A DNA stretch of 64,000 bases from Natronorubrum tibetense GA33 (GCF_000383975.1 NZ_KB913017.1:2531527-2595526); one strand, 5' to 3'. Positions 26,042 to 35,255 are shown, numbered from the stretch's first letter. Notes: generated by a model not told the origin, from the letters alone. Numbers and translations: made by a program.

Positions 26042-26638
26042 TCAGTGATCGAGACCGGGTTCCATGTAGACCGCCATGACGAGCGCGACGACTCCGAAGA
26101 ACCCAACCAGCATGAGACCGGCCGCGCCGGAGATGATGTTCAGTTCCGGACCGACGGCGAGCAGGCTCGTCTCCTCGTACCCGGCCCAACCGAACGCAAG
26201 CGCAAGAAGGAACAGGACACCCGAGACGACCGCGGCGCCGATCTGGAAGCGAGTGTTGAACGGACCGATGCCGCCCGACTCGCCGGTTGACTCGGTCGCG
26301 GTGGCCGTCGATCCGGCCGCGGATTCGCTCCCGTCGCCGGCTCCGGCCGTCGATCCGTCAGCCGACTCAGTCGCCGTTGGGGTCGCCGACTCCGCCCTCG
26401 AGAACCCCTCTGCGAGGTGGACGCGCGTGTCGGAGATTTCTCGAACGTCGCTCTCGTCGAGGATGAACGGACCGCCGATCTCGCCCCAGTCGAAGCGGGC
26501 CTTGAGCTGGTCGACGACGTCGGGTGCCGGTTCGACGTGGGCGCCCTCCGATTCGATCGAGGCGACCGTTCCGATCACCTTTCCGTCGGTTCGTTCGACG
26601 GGCTTACCGACATCATCGTCGGTGAAAGTCGCACACAT
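26042..26638 (-). CDS. PRC-barrel-like protein with two C-terminal membrane helices
   Basis: The protein has 198 residues from ATG 26638. Residues 1-78 match the PRC-barrel-like paralog at 25343 (MCATFTDDDVGKPVERTDGK). A Thr/Ser/Ala-rich linker follows. Two hydrophobic segments (FQIGAAVVSGVLFLLALAFG and LNIISGAAGLMLVGFFGVVA) end the protein. It is probably a membrane-bound version of the same adaptor domain. The open frame to 27991 runs antisense to the GGQ gene and is ignored. Confidence 0.78.
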   Translation of the reverse strand: MCATFTDDDVGKPVERTDGKVIGTVASIESEGAHVEPAPDVVDQLKARFDWGEIGGPFILDESDVREISDTRVHLAEGFSRAESATPTATESADGSTAGAGDGSESAAGSTATATESTGESGGIGPFNTRFQIGAAVVSGVLFLLALAFGWAGYEETSLLAVGPELNIISGAAGLMLVGFFGVVALVMAVYMEPGLDH

Positions 26639-26784
26639 TAGTAATTCCACGGCCGGGAAAGCCCGTAAACCCTCTGATTCGTCCGCGCTGTTATCGGGCC
26701 ACTGACGGTGAATTTCGACGCTACTGACGGGTAACGCCCGTGGCTGTACACTGCGCCACGAGCCGGTCGACGACGACCGAACTA

Positions 26785-27864
26785 TCACTCGGTCGGGAAC
26801 CGTAACAGCGCACCCATGCCGTCGAACGCTTCGTCGAAGCGGTTCCCATCGGGGAAATCGTCCGGGACGACGACGGTTTCCCCGCCCTGTTCTTCCGTTC
26901 GGTTGCCGAACTCCTGGAGGTCGGGTCCCTCGAGTGCTGTCGAGAGCAACAGCGTTTCGACGGCGTCGTACTCGAGCGCGTCGTCGACCTCGTCGTGACC
27001 GTAGGCGACGGGTTCGTCGTCGTTTCCGATCCGCTCGAAGAATTCGTCGAGCGTCTCTCGGACGCCCTCTCGGTCCCGTTCCTCGATCGCCTCCTGACCC
27101 TTCTCCGCGAGTTGCTGGAGCCCCTGCTGGCTCGAGTATTCGACGGCGAACTCGCCGACGATTCGGTCCTCGAGTCGGTGGTCCAGGTCGGCTTCCTCCT
27201 GGAAGGTTTCGATGGTGCCCGTCGTCCCGCCCAGGAGGACGCCGTCGACGGGGTCGTCGCCGAGGAACTGCCGCTCGGCGCGCTCGGCGACCTCGTCGAA
27301 GAACTCGCGTTTTTGGCGCTCGCGGTCGCGTTCGAACCGCTCGGCGGACTGACCCCCGGCGCTCGATTTCCCGGGGACCTCGCTCTCGAAGGTATCGATC
27401 GGTTCGACACCCTCGTCGTCGAGCAGCCCCAACGCGGCCCCGCCGCGTTCGACCACCAGCAGGCCGTGGATCGATTCGGGTTCGGTGATCGCCTCGAGCG
27501 GCTCGAGGTCGAACTCGTTGGCGTGGCGGTAGACCGAGTTGTCGATGGGAACCGGCAGGTCGTCGAAGACCGACGTGAGCAGGTCGCCGTCGGCGGCCCC
27601 GGCGTAGATCGCGAGGCCGTTTTCTGGAACCTCGTCGTACTTGTTCAATAGACTCCGAACGCTCTCTACGGCGTCGGTGAGCGGTTTCGGGAACGACTGC
27701 TCGTCGAGTTGGCTCGCTTCCGCGTAGTCGGTTTCGACGGGCTGGCGGGCTTCGCCGATCGATTCGTCGGGTGGAACGGCGAGCGTAATGAGGATGTCGC
27801 GGTCGGCCGAGGCCGAGGAGAGTCGATCGAGTCGGTCGTGGAGTTCGTAGTCCGAGAGTGACAT
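26785..27864 (-). CDS. GGQ-containing release-factor-like protein (baeRF/Vms1 type)
   Basis: The protein has 359 residues from ATG 27864. The architecture follows aRF1/eRF1-like proteins without a codon-recognition domain: an N-terminal alpha/beta region, then a central domain with the GGQ tripeptide (170-172, in GKSSAGGQSAERFERDRE) and a C-terminal L7Ae-like/eRF1 domain 3 with LEYDAVETLLLS. The GGQ segment hydrolyses peptidyl-tRNA esters in true release factors. Vms1-type enzymes release stalled nascent chains from split ribosomes; this is inferred here. Its neighbours are the two PRC-barrel-like genes. Confidence 0.8.
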   Translation of the reverse strand: MSLSDYELHDRLDRLSSASADRDILITLAVPPDESIGEARQPVETDYAEASQLDEQSFPKPLTDAVESVRSLLNKYDEVPENGLAIYAGAADGDLLTSVFDDLPVPIDNSVYRHANEFDLEPLEAITEPESIHGLLVVERGGAALGLLDDEGVEPIDTFESEVPGKSSAGGQSAERFERDRERQKREFFDEVAERAERQFLGDDPVDGVLLGGTTGTIETFQEEADLDHRLEDRIVGEFAVEYSSQQGLQQLAEKGQEAIEERDREGVRETLDEFFERIGNDDEPVAYGHDEVDDALEYDAVETLLLSTALEGPDLQEFGNRTEEQGGETVVVPDDFPDGNRFDEAFDGMGALLRFPTE

Positions 27865-28054
27865 TGATATCGTGTTCGTGAATTTGGAAGTGAGTGCCGG
27901 GCCTGCGGCGAAAGCGGTGCGTCGCAAGGCCGGCGAGCACGTCTGTTACGAGGAGTGTCCGGTTGAGCGACCGGCCGGCGCACTCAAGCAAAACGGGTGG
28001 CTCGAGTCGCGGTGTTCGTCGCCGGTAGCGATCACGTCGACGCTCGAGCGAGGA

Positions 28055-29230
28055 TCAGTACGTCCGCGGCGGTCGCTCGAGAATTTCGAAGATCTCCCGC
28101 GCTCGATACTCCCGGTTGCGCTCCTTTCCGGTCGTCTCCTCGAGGATTCCGTCCTCCTCGAGTCGGTCGAGTGCCCGATAGGCGGTTGGACTGGCGACAT
28201 CCAGTAACTCTTCGACGACGGCTGCAGTGAGATACGGTTGGTCGAAGAGTTTGCACGCGAGTCGCGCGTACGTGGCAGAGTCGTCGCCGTATTCGGCTTT
28301 GTACTCCCGTTGCAGGGTGTGCAACTCCTGTGATCGCAACAGCGTCTCCTCCGCCTGCTGGCGGATTCCCGTCACGAAAAAGTCGATCCAGGCCTCCCAC
28401 TCGCCGTACTTGCGGACGGCGTCCATGCGGTCGACGTACGTCTGCTTGTAGCGATTGAAATACTCGCTGAGATAGAGTGTCGGCCGCTCGAGATAGCCGT
28501 CGTCGTACAACTGGAGCGTGACGAGCAGCCGTCCCAGGCGGCCGTTCCCGTCTCCGTACGGGTGAATCGTCTCAAACTGGTAGTGGGTGAGCGCGATATC
28601 GACGAGCGGATGATAGCTCCCGCCGGTTCGAACGTACGTCAGGAGGGCGTCCATGGGCCCGTCGACGGCGCTCGGAACGGGCGGAACGAACTCGCCTAAG
28701 TGATTCGGAACCGTCTTGAACGCGCCGATGGTGTCCGTCTCCCGTCGGTCGTCCGGAACGCCGCCGAGGAGCGTTTCGTGGAGGGTGTGGAGAAGATCGA
28801 TCGAGATTCCGTCTCCGCGCTCGAGCGCCTCGATCCCGTCCTCGAGGGCCCGCTCGTAGTTGAGAACTTCCTGCACGTCTTTCGTTTCGTCCGCCGCCGG
28901 AGCCGTCTCAGCGTCCGATCCGCCAGCGTCGAGCGATCGGGTCTCGTAACTGTAGAGCGCGTTGTAGTCGATATCGGCTCCCTCGATCTCGGACGACTCC
29001 ATCGCTTCCTTCCGGAGCAACGAGGTGTACAGAACGGGGGCGAAATCAGTTGTTAGACCGAATCCACTGAGCTTTCCGAGCCAGAAGGTCGCCTCCGAGA
29101 GCGTCTCGTAGAACTCTGTAGCGAGTTGCAATTCGGTACTCGGGGGGAGCGGATCCGGACTATAGTACGGCCGCTGTCCGTACGGGACGAGTCGACCCGG
29201 CGCATCGTCAGATAACTCTCGCAGCACCAT
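28055..29230 (-). CDS. Fic family protein (putative AMPylase) with C-terminal winged helix
   Basis: The protein has 391 residues. The catalytic motif HPYGDGNGRLGR (223-234) matches HPFx(D/E)GNGRxxR, so it should transfer AMP or a related group from a nucleotide. The autoinhibitory motif SSEIEG (79-84) lies N-terminal, making it a class II Fic. Residues about 335-391 form a winged helix (TAAVVEELLDVASPTAYRAL), suggesting DNA binding. It is monocistronic, and no antitoxin is adjacent, in keeping with the internal inhibitory helix. Targets are unknown. Confidence 0.9.
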   Translation of the reverse strand: MVLRELSDDAPGRLVPYGQRPYYSPDPLPPSTELQLATEFYETLSEATFWLGKLSGFGLTTDFAPVLYTSLLRKEAMESSEIEGADIDYNALYSYETRSLDAGGSDAETAPAADETKDVQEVLNYERALEDGIEALERGDGISIDLLHTLHETLLGGVPDDRRETDTIGAFKTVPNHLGEFVPPVPSAVDGPMDALLTYVRTGGSYHPLVDIALTHYQFETIHPYGDGNGRLGRLLVTLQLYDDGYLERPTLYLSEYFNRYKQTYVDRMDAVRKYGEWEAWIDFFVTGIRQQAEETLLRSQELHTLQREYKAEYGDDSATYARLACKLFDQPYLTAAVVEELLDVASPTAYRALDRLEEDGILEETTGKERNREYRAREIFEILERPPRTY

Positions 29231-29510
29231 TCGTAACTACGAACCTATACGAACTCTAAGTAGTTAAATCTATCTTACTGAATATAACTAAGGGGTGGTA
29301 TAATCGGAGTCGCATTCATTTTGTACCATCTAACGAGAATACGTCCGTTCCGGATAGCAGACGGTTACGAACGAGTAGTCGCTTCGTAGCTGCGACGTTT
29401 CGATACGCGATCTGATGGATTCGAACCATTTCAAGGGTGAAAACAACTAGTGGGCGACCACTCTGCCAACGAGATTGACCCCTCATGGTAAGAGATAGAC
29501 TAGGTGTCGA

Positions 29511-30497
29511 TCAGTCGGATCGGTAGCCGCGCGGTTCCTCCCTCGCTGCCGACTCTTCGACAGCCGGCGTGCTGACGACCCACTCGGGCAGCAGCGACCG
29601 AACGTCGCTCGACTCGCTGCCGATGACGGCGAAGCCGGCGAAGATCGTCAGGAAGCCGACGACCGCGAGGGGAGCGATGGTCTCGCCGAGCAGCGCCCAG
29701 CCGCCGAGCGTCGAGACGACCGGGACGACGTAGAAGACCAGGTTGGCCTGGGTCGCGCCGGTCGACTCGAGCAGTCCGAAGTAGGCGATGTAGGCGAGGA
29801 CGCCCGCGACGAGGCTGACGTAGGCGAGTGCGACGAGCGCTTCCGTCGTCCACGCGATCGATCCCATCGACTCGCCGGTCGACCAGGCGAGTCCGTGACT
29901 GAGCGCCGCGGCGATGGGCAGTCCCCACGCGATGCGGACGGTGCTCGAGAGCGTGGCGTTCGCACCGGAGCGCCGGATGAGCACAGCCCCCAGGGCGGCG
30001 CTTGCGGCACCCGCAAAGAGGATTGCGCGGCCGAGCGCGTCGCCGCCGACCAGCATCGCGGGGTCGGGGCTGACCACGAGCGCGACGCCGAAGAGACCGA
30101 GGACCATCCCGAACGCGCCGCGAGTCGAGAGGCGTTCGTTCGAGAGGAGCACGGCCGCAAAGACCGGCGTCAGAATCGGGTTGAGGCTGAAGACGATCGC
30201 CCCGACCGCACTGGTGGCGTACTGCTGGCCGACGAACAGGAGCGCGTTCGAGAGACCGATCACGAGCCCGCCGGTCGCGACGATGCCGACCACGTCGCCG
30301 CGCGTTCGGGGGCGAAGCTCCTCGAACGAGGCGGTGAGCGCGACGTAGCCCAGCATGACGAGGGCCGCGATGTCGAACCGGATCGCCACGAACAGCAGCG
30401 GCGGGAAGTACTCGAGTCCGGCTTTCGCGGCGACGAACGTCCCCCCGAAGAAGACACTCGAGAGGACGAAGAAGACGAGGGTGCGGCGGTCGATCAC
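29511..30497 (-). CDS. EamA/DMT-family transporter
   Basis: The protein has 328 residues from GTG 30497, with ten hydrophobic segments in two EamA repeats (first near FFVLSSVFFGGTFVAAKAGL, second near AILFAGAASAALGAVLI). The family exports small metabolites; the substrate is unknown. An ATG at 30599 in frame would add 34 residues, but it lies only about 20 bases from the TATA-like AAATATTTT, so the shorter start is preferred. It is divergent from a regulator that probably controls it. Confidence 0.85.
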   Translation of the reverse strand: MIDRRTLVFFVLSSVFFGGTFVAAKAGLEYFPPLLFVAIRFDIAALVMLGYVALTASFEELRPRTRGDVVGIVATGGLVIGLSNALLFVGQQYATSAVGAIVFSLNPILTPVFAAVLLSNERLSTRGAFGMVLGLFGVALVVSPDPAMLVGGDALGRAILFAGAASAALGAVLIRRSGANATLSSTVRIAWGLPIAAALSHGLAWSTGESMGSIAWTTEALVALAYVSLVAGVLAYIAYFGLLESTGATQANLVFYVVPVVSTLGGWALLGETIAPLAVVGFLTIFAGFAVIGSESSDVRSLLPEWVVSTPAVEESAAREEPRGYRSD

Positions 30498-30612
30498 GGC
30501 CTCACCTCGGTTCGGCTTGCGCCCGACGAGTCCCCGGCGTGGGATCGACGGGGTGTGGAGGGATAGAACATCTTGTCTCGACAAAGGTGCCCGAGCCATA
30601 TAGTTTAATTCA

Positions 30613-30714
30613 GAAAATATTTCACGGTAGGATAGGAAATCGTACCGAGAAACCCGAACTCACCGGGAAACCAGCTACCGTTCGTGCTATCCTGTCGTAT
30701 CGTGAAATTATTTC
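30613..30714. promoter_or_regulatory. Inverted operator pair in the divergent EamA/regulator promoter
   Basis: The left arm (30613-30636) reads GAAAATATTTCACGGTAGG then ATAGG. The right arm (30686-30714), reversed, reads GAAATAATTTCACGATACGA then CAGGATAGC. The arms share TTTCACG-x-TA and GGATAG and overlap the likely TATA elements of both genes, about 50 bases apart. This looks like a dyad bound by the adjacent regulator. Confidence 0.6.
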
Positions 30715-31554
30715 ATGGTGCGAAAGCACTATCAGGGACCGGCCGAACACACCCGTATGGAATCGGCACTCGAGGAGATCGAGTTCCTCGCGCTCTCGGC
30801 GAACCGCGTCGAGGTGTTGGGACTGCTCTCGGCGGGTGGGCACACCCGAAACGAACTGGCAGCGGAGACGGGGGCATCACAGGCCACGCTCGGACGGATT
30901 CTGAGCGACTTCCGAGAGCGGTCGTGGATCGACCGCGAGGGCAGCGAGTACGTCGCGACGGCGACCGGCCGACTCGTCGCGTCGGGCTTTACCGACCTCC
31001 GGGAGATCATCGAGACCGAACAGCGCCTCCGCGGGGTCGTCGAGTACCTGCCGACCGCCGAGATGACGTTCGACCTGAAGCGGCTCTCCGACGCGACCAT
31101 CACGATGCCGACGCAGACGCGGCCGAACGCGCCGCTGTCGCGCCTGCTCGAGTTGCTCGAGACCGCCGACGAGGTGTGGACGGTCTCACACGCGTTCAAC
31201 GAACAGACCCTGACGGTCGTTCAGGAACGCGCCGAAGCCGACGAGCAGACGTTTAGAGGCGTCTTTTCCCGGAGCGCGATCGACGCGCTCGCGGCCGACA
31301 CGGAGCTTCGGGACCGACTCGAGACGCTGCTCGCGGCCGACGACGCCTCGGTTCGGGTCCGTGAGGGGACCGTGCCGCTCGCGGTCATGCTTCTCGACGA
31401 GGTCGTCTACATGCTCGTTCGGGACGAGCAGGGCGTCTTGCGCGCTTCGATCGACACCGACGACGAGGTCGTTCGCTCGTGGGCGCGGGAGACGGTCGAG
31501 GACTACTGGGAGCGCGCCGAGGCGCTCGAGGACGCCGGCGTGTCCCTCGAGTGA
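30715..31554 (+). CDS. Winged-helix regulator with FilR1-like sensor domain
   Basis: The protein has 279 residues. An N-terminal HTH (NRVEVLGLLSAGGHTRNELA, then GASQATLGRILSDFRERSWI) is followed by a middle/C-terminal domain (PLSRLLELLETADEVWTVSH to PLAVMLLDEVVYMLVRDEQG) like the FilR1-type sensor of archaeal regulators. ATG 30715 sits inside the operator arm, so the in-frame ATG at 30757 (MESALEEIEFLALS) is an equally good start. It probably controls itself and the divergent EamA transporter. Confidence 0.82.
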   Translation: MVRKHYQGPAEHTRMESALEEIEFLALSANRVEVLGLLSAGGHTRNELAAETGASQATLGRILSDFRERSWIDREGSEYVATATGRLVASGFTDLREIIETEQRLRGVVEYLPTAEMTFDLKRLSDATITMPTQTRPNAPLSRLLELLETADEVWTVSHAFNEQTLTVVQERAEADEQTFRGVFSRSAIDALAADTELRDRLETLLAADDASVRVREGTVPLAVMLLDEVVYMLVRDEQGVLRASIDTDDEVVRSWARETVEDYWERAEALEDAGVSLE

Positions 31555-31587
31555 ACCCGGTGCAAGTCGAAAATACGATATGATCGA

Positions 31588-33186
31588 TCAGCGTCGGTCC
31601 GCTCGAATGTAGTCGACCGCTTTCTCGGCGATCATCGTCGTCGGCGCGTCCGTGTTTCCGCTCGTGATCGTCGGCATGATCGAGGCGTCGACGACGCGCA
31701 GACGTTCGAGCCCGCGGACCCGCAGGCGGTCGTCCACGACGGCCATCTCGTCGTCACCCATCTTGCAGGTTCCGACGGGGTGATAGAGAGTTTCGGCGGT
31801 TTCGCGGATGTACTCGGTCAGTTCCGCATCGGTCTCTACGTCCGACCCCGGCAACACCTCCTCGCCGCGATAGTCGTCGAACGGCTCGGCCTGCAGGATC
31901 TCTCGGACCAGTTTGATCCCCTCGAGCAGAACCTCGAGGTCGTCGCCCTCGGTCAGATACTGGGGGTCGATGGCAGGCTCGCCGAAGGGGTCGGCCGAGC
32001 GGAGGGAGATTCGGCCGCGGCTGTCGGGCCGCAGGCGGAGCGCGCCGAGCGAAAATCCGTGACCCTCTGGGTTGTCGAACCCGTGTTCGACGAAGTATGT
32101 CGGCCCAAAGTGGAACTGGATCTGGGGTACCTCGGCGTCCTCGGAAACGGTCGTGAATCCACCGGCCTCCGCGATGTTCGAGGTCAGTGGGCCGTTTTTC
32201 CGGAGCAGATATCTGAGCGTGTTCCACAGCGAGTCCGCGTCGGCCAGCGTAACCGGCTTCGTCGACTCGAAGTTGACGCCGACCTGCAGGTGATCCTGGA
32301 GGTTTCGGCCGACGCCAGGGAGGTCCGCGACGACGGGGATATCGTGCTCGCCAAGGTGGCCGGCCGGACCGACGCCGGAGCACAGGAGGAGGTGGGGCGA
32401 GTTGATCGCACCGGCTGACAGGATGACCTCCTCGGTCGCGTCGACCGTCGCGGAACGACCGGTGGCGTCGTCGCGGGCGTAGTCGACGCCGACGGCTTCG
32501 CGGCCGTCGAACCGAACGTTGGTCACTCGCGCACCGGTCACTGCGGTCAGATTCGGTCGCTCGAGAACCGGTTTCAGGTACGCGTCCGCCGCGCTGTGTC
32601 GTTTTCCGTCCTTCTGTGTCACCTGGTAGTAGCCGACGCCAGCCTGGTCGTCGGCGTTGAAGTTCTCGTTGTACGGGAGTCCGACCGACTGCCCGGCTTC
32701 GAGAAACGCTTCGGTGAGTTCGTTCGGCGACCGGAGGTCGGTCACGTTTCGCGGGCCGCCGATCGCGTGGTAGTCCGATGGACCGCGCTCGTTGTGTTCG
32801 GCGCGTTTGAAGTACGGCAGCACGTCCTCGTACGTCCAGCCCTCGTTACCCAGTTCGGTCCAGTGGTCGTAGTCCTCGGGCTGGCCGCGCACGTAGATCA
32901 TCGCGTTGATCGAACTCGAGCCGCCCAGTGTCTTCCCGCGGGGCCAGTACAGTTCCCGGTCGTGCAGTTCCGACTGGGGCTCCGTGTAGTACGCCCAGTC
33001 GACCGCCGACTCGAACAGTTCCGAGAACGCCGCCGGAACGCCGATCTCTCGGTTCTCGTCGGGGTCGCCGGCCTCGAGCAACAGCACCTCGGCGTCGCCG
33101 CCGGCCGACAATCTGTTCGCGAGCACGCAGCCGGCCGGTCCCGCGCCGACGATCACGTAGTCGTAGGATCTCCCGTCCTCGGACAT
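31588..33186 (-). CDS. GMC-family FAD oxidoreductase (choline dehydrogenase-like)
   Basis: The protein has 532 residues. The FAD-binding start is YDYVIVGAGPAGCVLANRLS. The GMC signatures GKTLGGSSSINAMIYVRG and GAINSPHLLLCSGVGP are present, and the C-terminal catalytic His-Asn type block lies in YHPVGTCKMG and SGNTDAPTTMIAEK. It oxidises an alcohol, with choline the nearest textbook substrate, but the substrate is not shown. A TATA box at 33213-33222 supports the start. There is no betaine aldehyde dehydrogenase nearby. Confidence 0.9.
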   Translation of the reverse strand: MSEDGRSYDYVIVGAGPAGCVLANRLSAGGDAEVLLLEAGDPDENREIGVPAAFSELFESAVDWAYYTEPQSELHDRELYWPRGKTLGGSSSINAMIYVRGQPEDYDHWTELGNEGWTYEDVLPYFKRAEHNERGPSDYHAIGGPRNVTDLRSPNELTEAFLEAGQSVGLPYNENFNADDQAGVGYYQVTQKDGKRHSAADAYLKPVLERPNLTAVTGARVTNVRFDGREAVGVDYARDDATGRSATVDATEEVILSAGAINSPHLLLCSGVGPAGHLGEHDIPVVADLPGVGRNLQDHLQVGVNFESTKPVTLADADSLWNTLRYLLRKNGPLTSNIAEAGGFTTVSEDAEVPQIQFHFGPTYFVEHGFDNPEGHGFSLGALRLRPDSRGRISLRSADPFGEPAIDPQYLTEGDDLEVLLEGIKLVREILQAEPFDDYRGEEVLPGSDVETDAELTEYIRETAETLYHPVGTCKMGDDEMAVVDDRLRVRGLERLRVVDASIMPTITSGNTDAPTTMIAEKAVDYIRADRR

Positions 33187-33212
33187 GTTGGGTTATCACA
33201 TAGCACGGGGGT

Positions 33213-33222
33213 GGTATAGTCG
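33213..33222 (-). promoter_or_regulatory. TATA box of the GMC oxidoreductase gene
   Basis: Read on the minus strand this is CGACTATACC, centred about 30 bases before ATG 33186, which predicts a leaderless mRNA. Confidence 0.5.
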
Positions 33223-33376
33223 TGTCCCCGAATCGCGCGAACGGATAGCGGTTCTCCGCGCACGTTGGCGTTACGTTCACGCTGGCCGACTCGAAAACCC
33301 AGCAATTGGAAAGTCTAGGCTGTCATCGGTATTTTCCGAAACAGCTATTCACGGTCGCTAACAGGTTTCGGTATCG

Positions 33377-34444
33377 ATGGCCGTTTTTCCACACGGCACC
33401 AGCCCGCGCGTCGCGGTCGTTCCGATCGGTGATCCACCAGCTACCGCGTGTGACGCCGTCGCCGAAACGCTCCGCGAAACGTTCGAGTTGGCGGTTCCGA
33501 TCCGGCGGACGATCGAGGCCCCACCCGTAGCGGAGTCGGACGACGCCAACGCGGAGCCGTTCCTCGAGTACGTCCGAGACGAGACCGAAGACATCGACCT
33601 CGCTGTCGGCGTGACCGACGCCGCGCTCCGACAACACGCCTACGAACCGCCGCTGTTCGGCGTCGGTCTCGAGTTCGGCACTGTCGGCGTCGTCTCGACG
33701 GCTCGCTTGCTCGAGGGGGACGAGCCGTCCGCACTCGAATGCGACCGGCTGGCGAAGGAGACGCTCTCGGTCGCCGGGACGACGTTCGGGTTACGAACGT
33801 ACCTGCACGACGGCAGCGATACCGATGACTACGGTGAGGCCAAGAGCGGCGGGAACGACGAGGAGCCGTGCGTCGTCGCACCCGGAGACGCGCTTTTCCA
33901 GCTCGACGGGACGCCGGCGACCTACTGCGACGACTGCTGGGACGCGCTTGCAAACGAGTCCCCGTTTTTCGAACCGCCCCGACCCGACGCCTGGGCCATC
34001 CGGCCGCGCGGCGAGGAGACGTTGACGGTCGCAGACCGGTGGGCAAACGGCGAGCGGCGGTGGCGAGAGTATCCGCTGATGGCGGTCGGACTCGTCGTGG
34101 TCGCGGCCAGACCGATCGGAACACGAATCCGATCGGTTCTCGGGTGGCTGCCACGTCCCGGCACGATTTCGGCCCGTCGAGTCCCCCAGCCCGTTCACAC
34201 GATCTATCGGATCGTTCGGTTCTGGACGAACGTGTTCTACTATCTGAGCTGTGTCCTCGTCTGGCTGTACGCGCTCGTGACTGTCCACGACTGGCTCCTC
34301 GGTCCGGAGTACTCGACGCCCGCTCTCGTCGCCGTACTGGGAGGCGGTCTTGTCGCCGGAATCGTCACGGCCCTCTTCCTCAAAGCGATTGCAGCGGGTT
34401 TCTACGACGGTATTCGAGGCGTTCCCGCCGAGGACGCGCACTGA
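33377..34444 (+). CDS. Archaemetzincin-like protein with erased active site, fused to membrane helices
   Basis: The protein has 355 residues. Residues 10-195 follow the archaemetzincin fold: VAVVPIGD start, GTVGVVSTARL, then KETLSVAGTTFGLRTY (127-142), where active family members have KEVVHEIGHTFGLEHC-like sequence. All three zinc-binding His and the catalytic Glu are replaced (S131, V132, T135, T141). Structural-zinc cysteines C165, C184 and C187 persist (CVV, YCDDC). Residues 230-345 add hydrophobic segments around 233-245, 284-304 and 313-338. It is probably a membrane-tethered pseudoprotease that binds rather than cuts. The alignment was done by eye. Confidence 0.7.
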   Translation: MAVFPHGTSPRVAVVPIGDPPATACDAVAETLRETFELAVPIRRTIEAPPVAESDDANAEPFLEYVRDETEDIDLAVGVTDAALRQHAYEPPLFGVGLEFGTVGVVSTARLLEGDEPSALECDRLAKETLSVAGTTFGLRTYLHDGSDTDDYGEAKSGGNDEEPCVVAPGDALFQLDGTPATYCDDCWDALANESPFFEPPRPDAWAIRPRGEETLTVADRWANGERRWREYPLMAVGLVVVAARPIGTRIRSVLGWLPRPGTISARRVPQPVHTIYRIVRFWTNVFYYLSCVLVWLYALVTVHDWLLGPEYSTPALVAVLGGGLVAGIVTALFLKAIAAGFYDGIRGVPAEDAH

Positions 34445-34469
34445 CTGGGTGCCGAGAAGCTGTACTGAC

Positions 34470-35252
34470 TCAGGCACCGAGAACGAACTGGGCGATCCCG
34501 GTCAGCCAGAGGAAGGCCGCGAGGCCGATCGTGGCCTTCACGACACCGAGTGAGGCGTGTCTGGTCAGCGCGCGCCGGCGCTCCTCGAGCAGCGTGTCCG
34601 GCGATTTGTCCGAGAGAAACCCGTTGCCGTTCTCGTCGGCGGTAACGAGAACCGTCTTGCCCTCGCGGGAGTCGGCCCGCTCCGCATCCGGGACGGCTCG
34701 TCCGTAGACGAACACCTCGTCGTCTGGTGCGAGGTACTCGTAGGCGAACTCCCGGTCGCGATCCATCCCCTGATTGGGTAGATCGTTCGCCGCTGCAAAG
34801 TCCGCGAGGTCGGGTGGAAGGTGTTCGTGACTGGCGATCTCCACGGACCACCGACGGCTATCGGAGAGATCCAGTCGCAGGCTCGAGGCGTCGACGCGAA
34901 CGTGGTAGTCGTCGACGCCCTCGGTGTCGCGCTCCAGAACGAACGGGGGTGCGACCCGCCGGTCCACGTGAGCAGGTTCGATCTTGTTGGTGTCGTCGAC
35001 CGACAGTTCGTAGACGAGTGCCCGCTCTCGGCCGCCGAACGGGAGCCGATCCAGCCGATGATCGGGACGCGCCGTCCCGGCGATGGCGGTCTTTCCGAGC
35101 GCGATCGAATCGGGAGCCGAGGTGGGTCGATCGGCGATGACGGTGCGCTCTTCGTATCGATCGAAGCCGGACTGGACGCTCGAGAGCCCGGACACGACCA
35201 GTCCCGCCGACCCGATTACCAGCGCGGCGTAGACGATGAGCCCGCCCAGCAT
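34470..35252 (-). CDS. GIDE-domain membrane protein
   Basis: The protein has 260 residues with an N-terminal membrane helix (LIVYAALVIGSAGLVVSGLS), a long soluble region (about 40-215) and a C-terminal helix pair near VKATIGLAAFLWLTGIAQFV. The soluble block (IAGTARPDHRLDRLPFGGRE, LVYELSVDD, FVLERDTEGVDDYHVRVDAS) is like the GIDE domain of MUL1-type proteins, which lack a RING in prokaryotes. It starts 3 bases after the LemA stop, a pairing also seen in bacteria. Confidence 0.75.
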   Translation of the reverse strand: MLGGLIVYAALVIGSAGLVVSGLSSVQSGFDRYEERTVIADRPTSAPDSIALGKTAIAGTARPDHRLDRLPFGGRERALVYELSVDDTNKIEPAHVDRRVAPPFVLERDTEGVDDYHVRVDASSLRLDLSDSRRWSVEIASHEHLPPDLADFAAANDLPNQGMDRDREFAYEYLAPDDEVFVYGRAVPDAERADSREGKTVLVTADENGNGFLSDKSPDTLLEERRRALTRHASLGVVKATIGLAAFLWLTGIAQFVLGA

Positions 35253-35255
35253 GGC

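Noticed and set aside
29405-29484. tRNA-like sequence on the minus strand (GGTTCGAATCC and CTTGAAA present)
   Set aside because: No acceptor stem pairs with the 3' side and the anticodon arm cannot form a normal 5 bp stem with a 7-base loop. At best a scrambled tRNA fragment.
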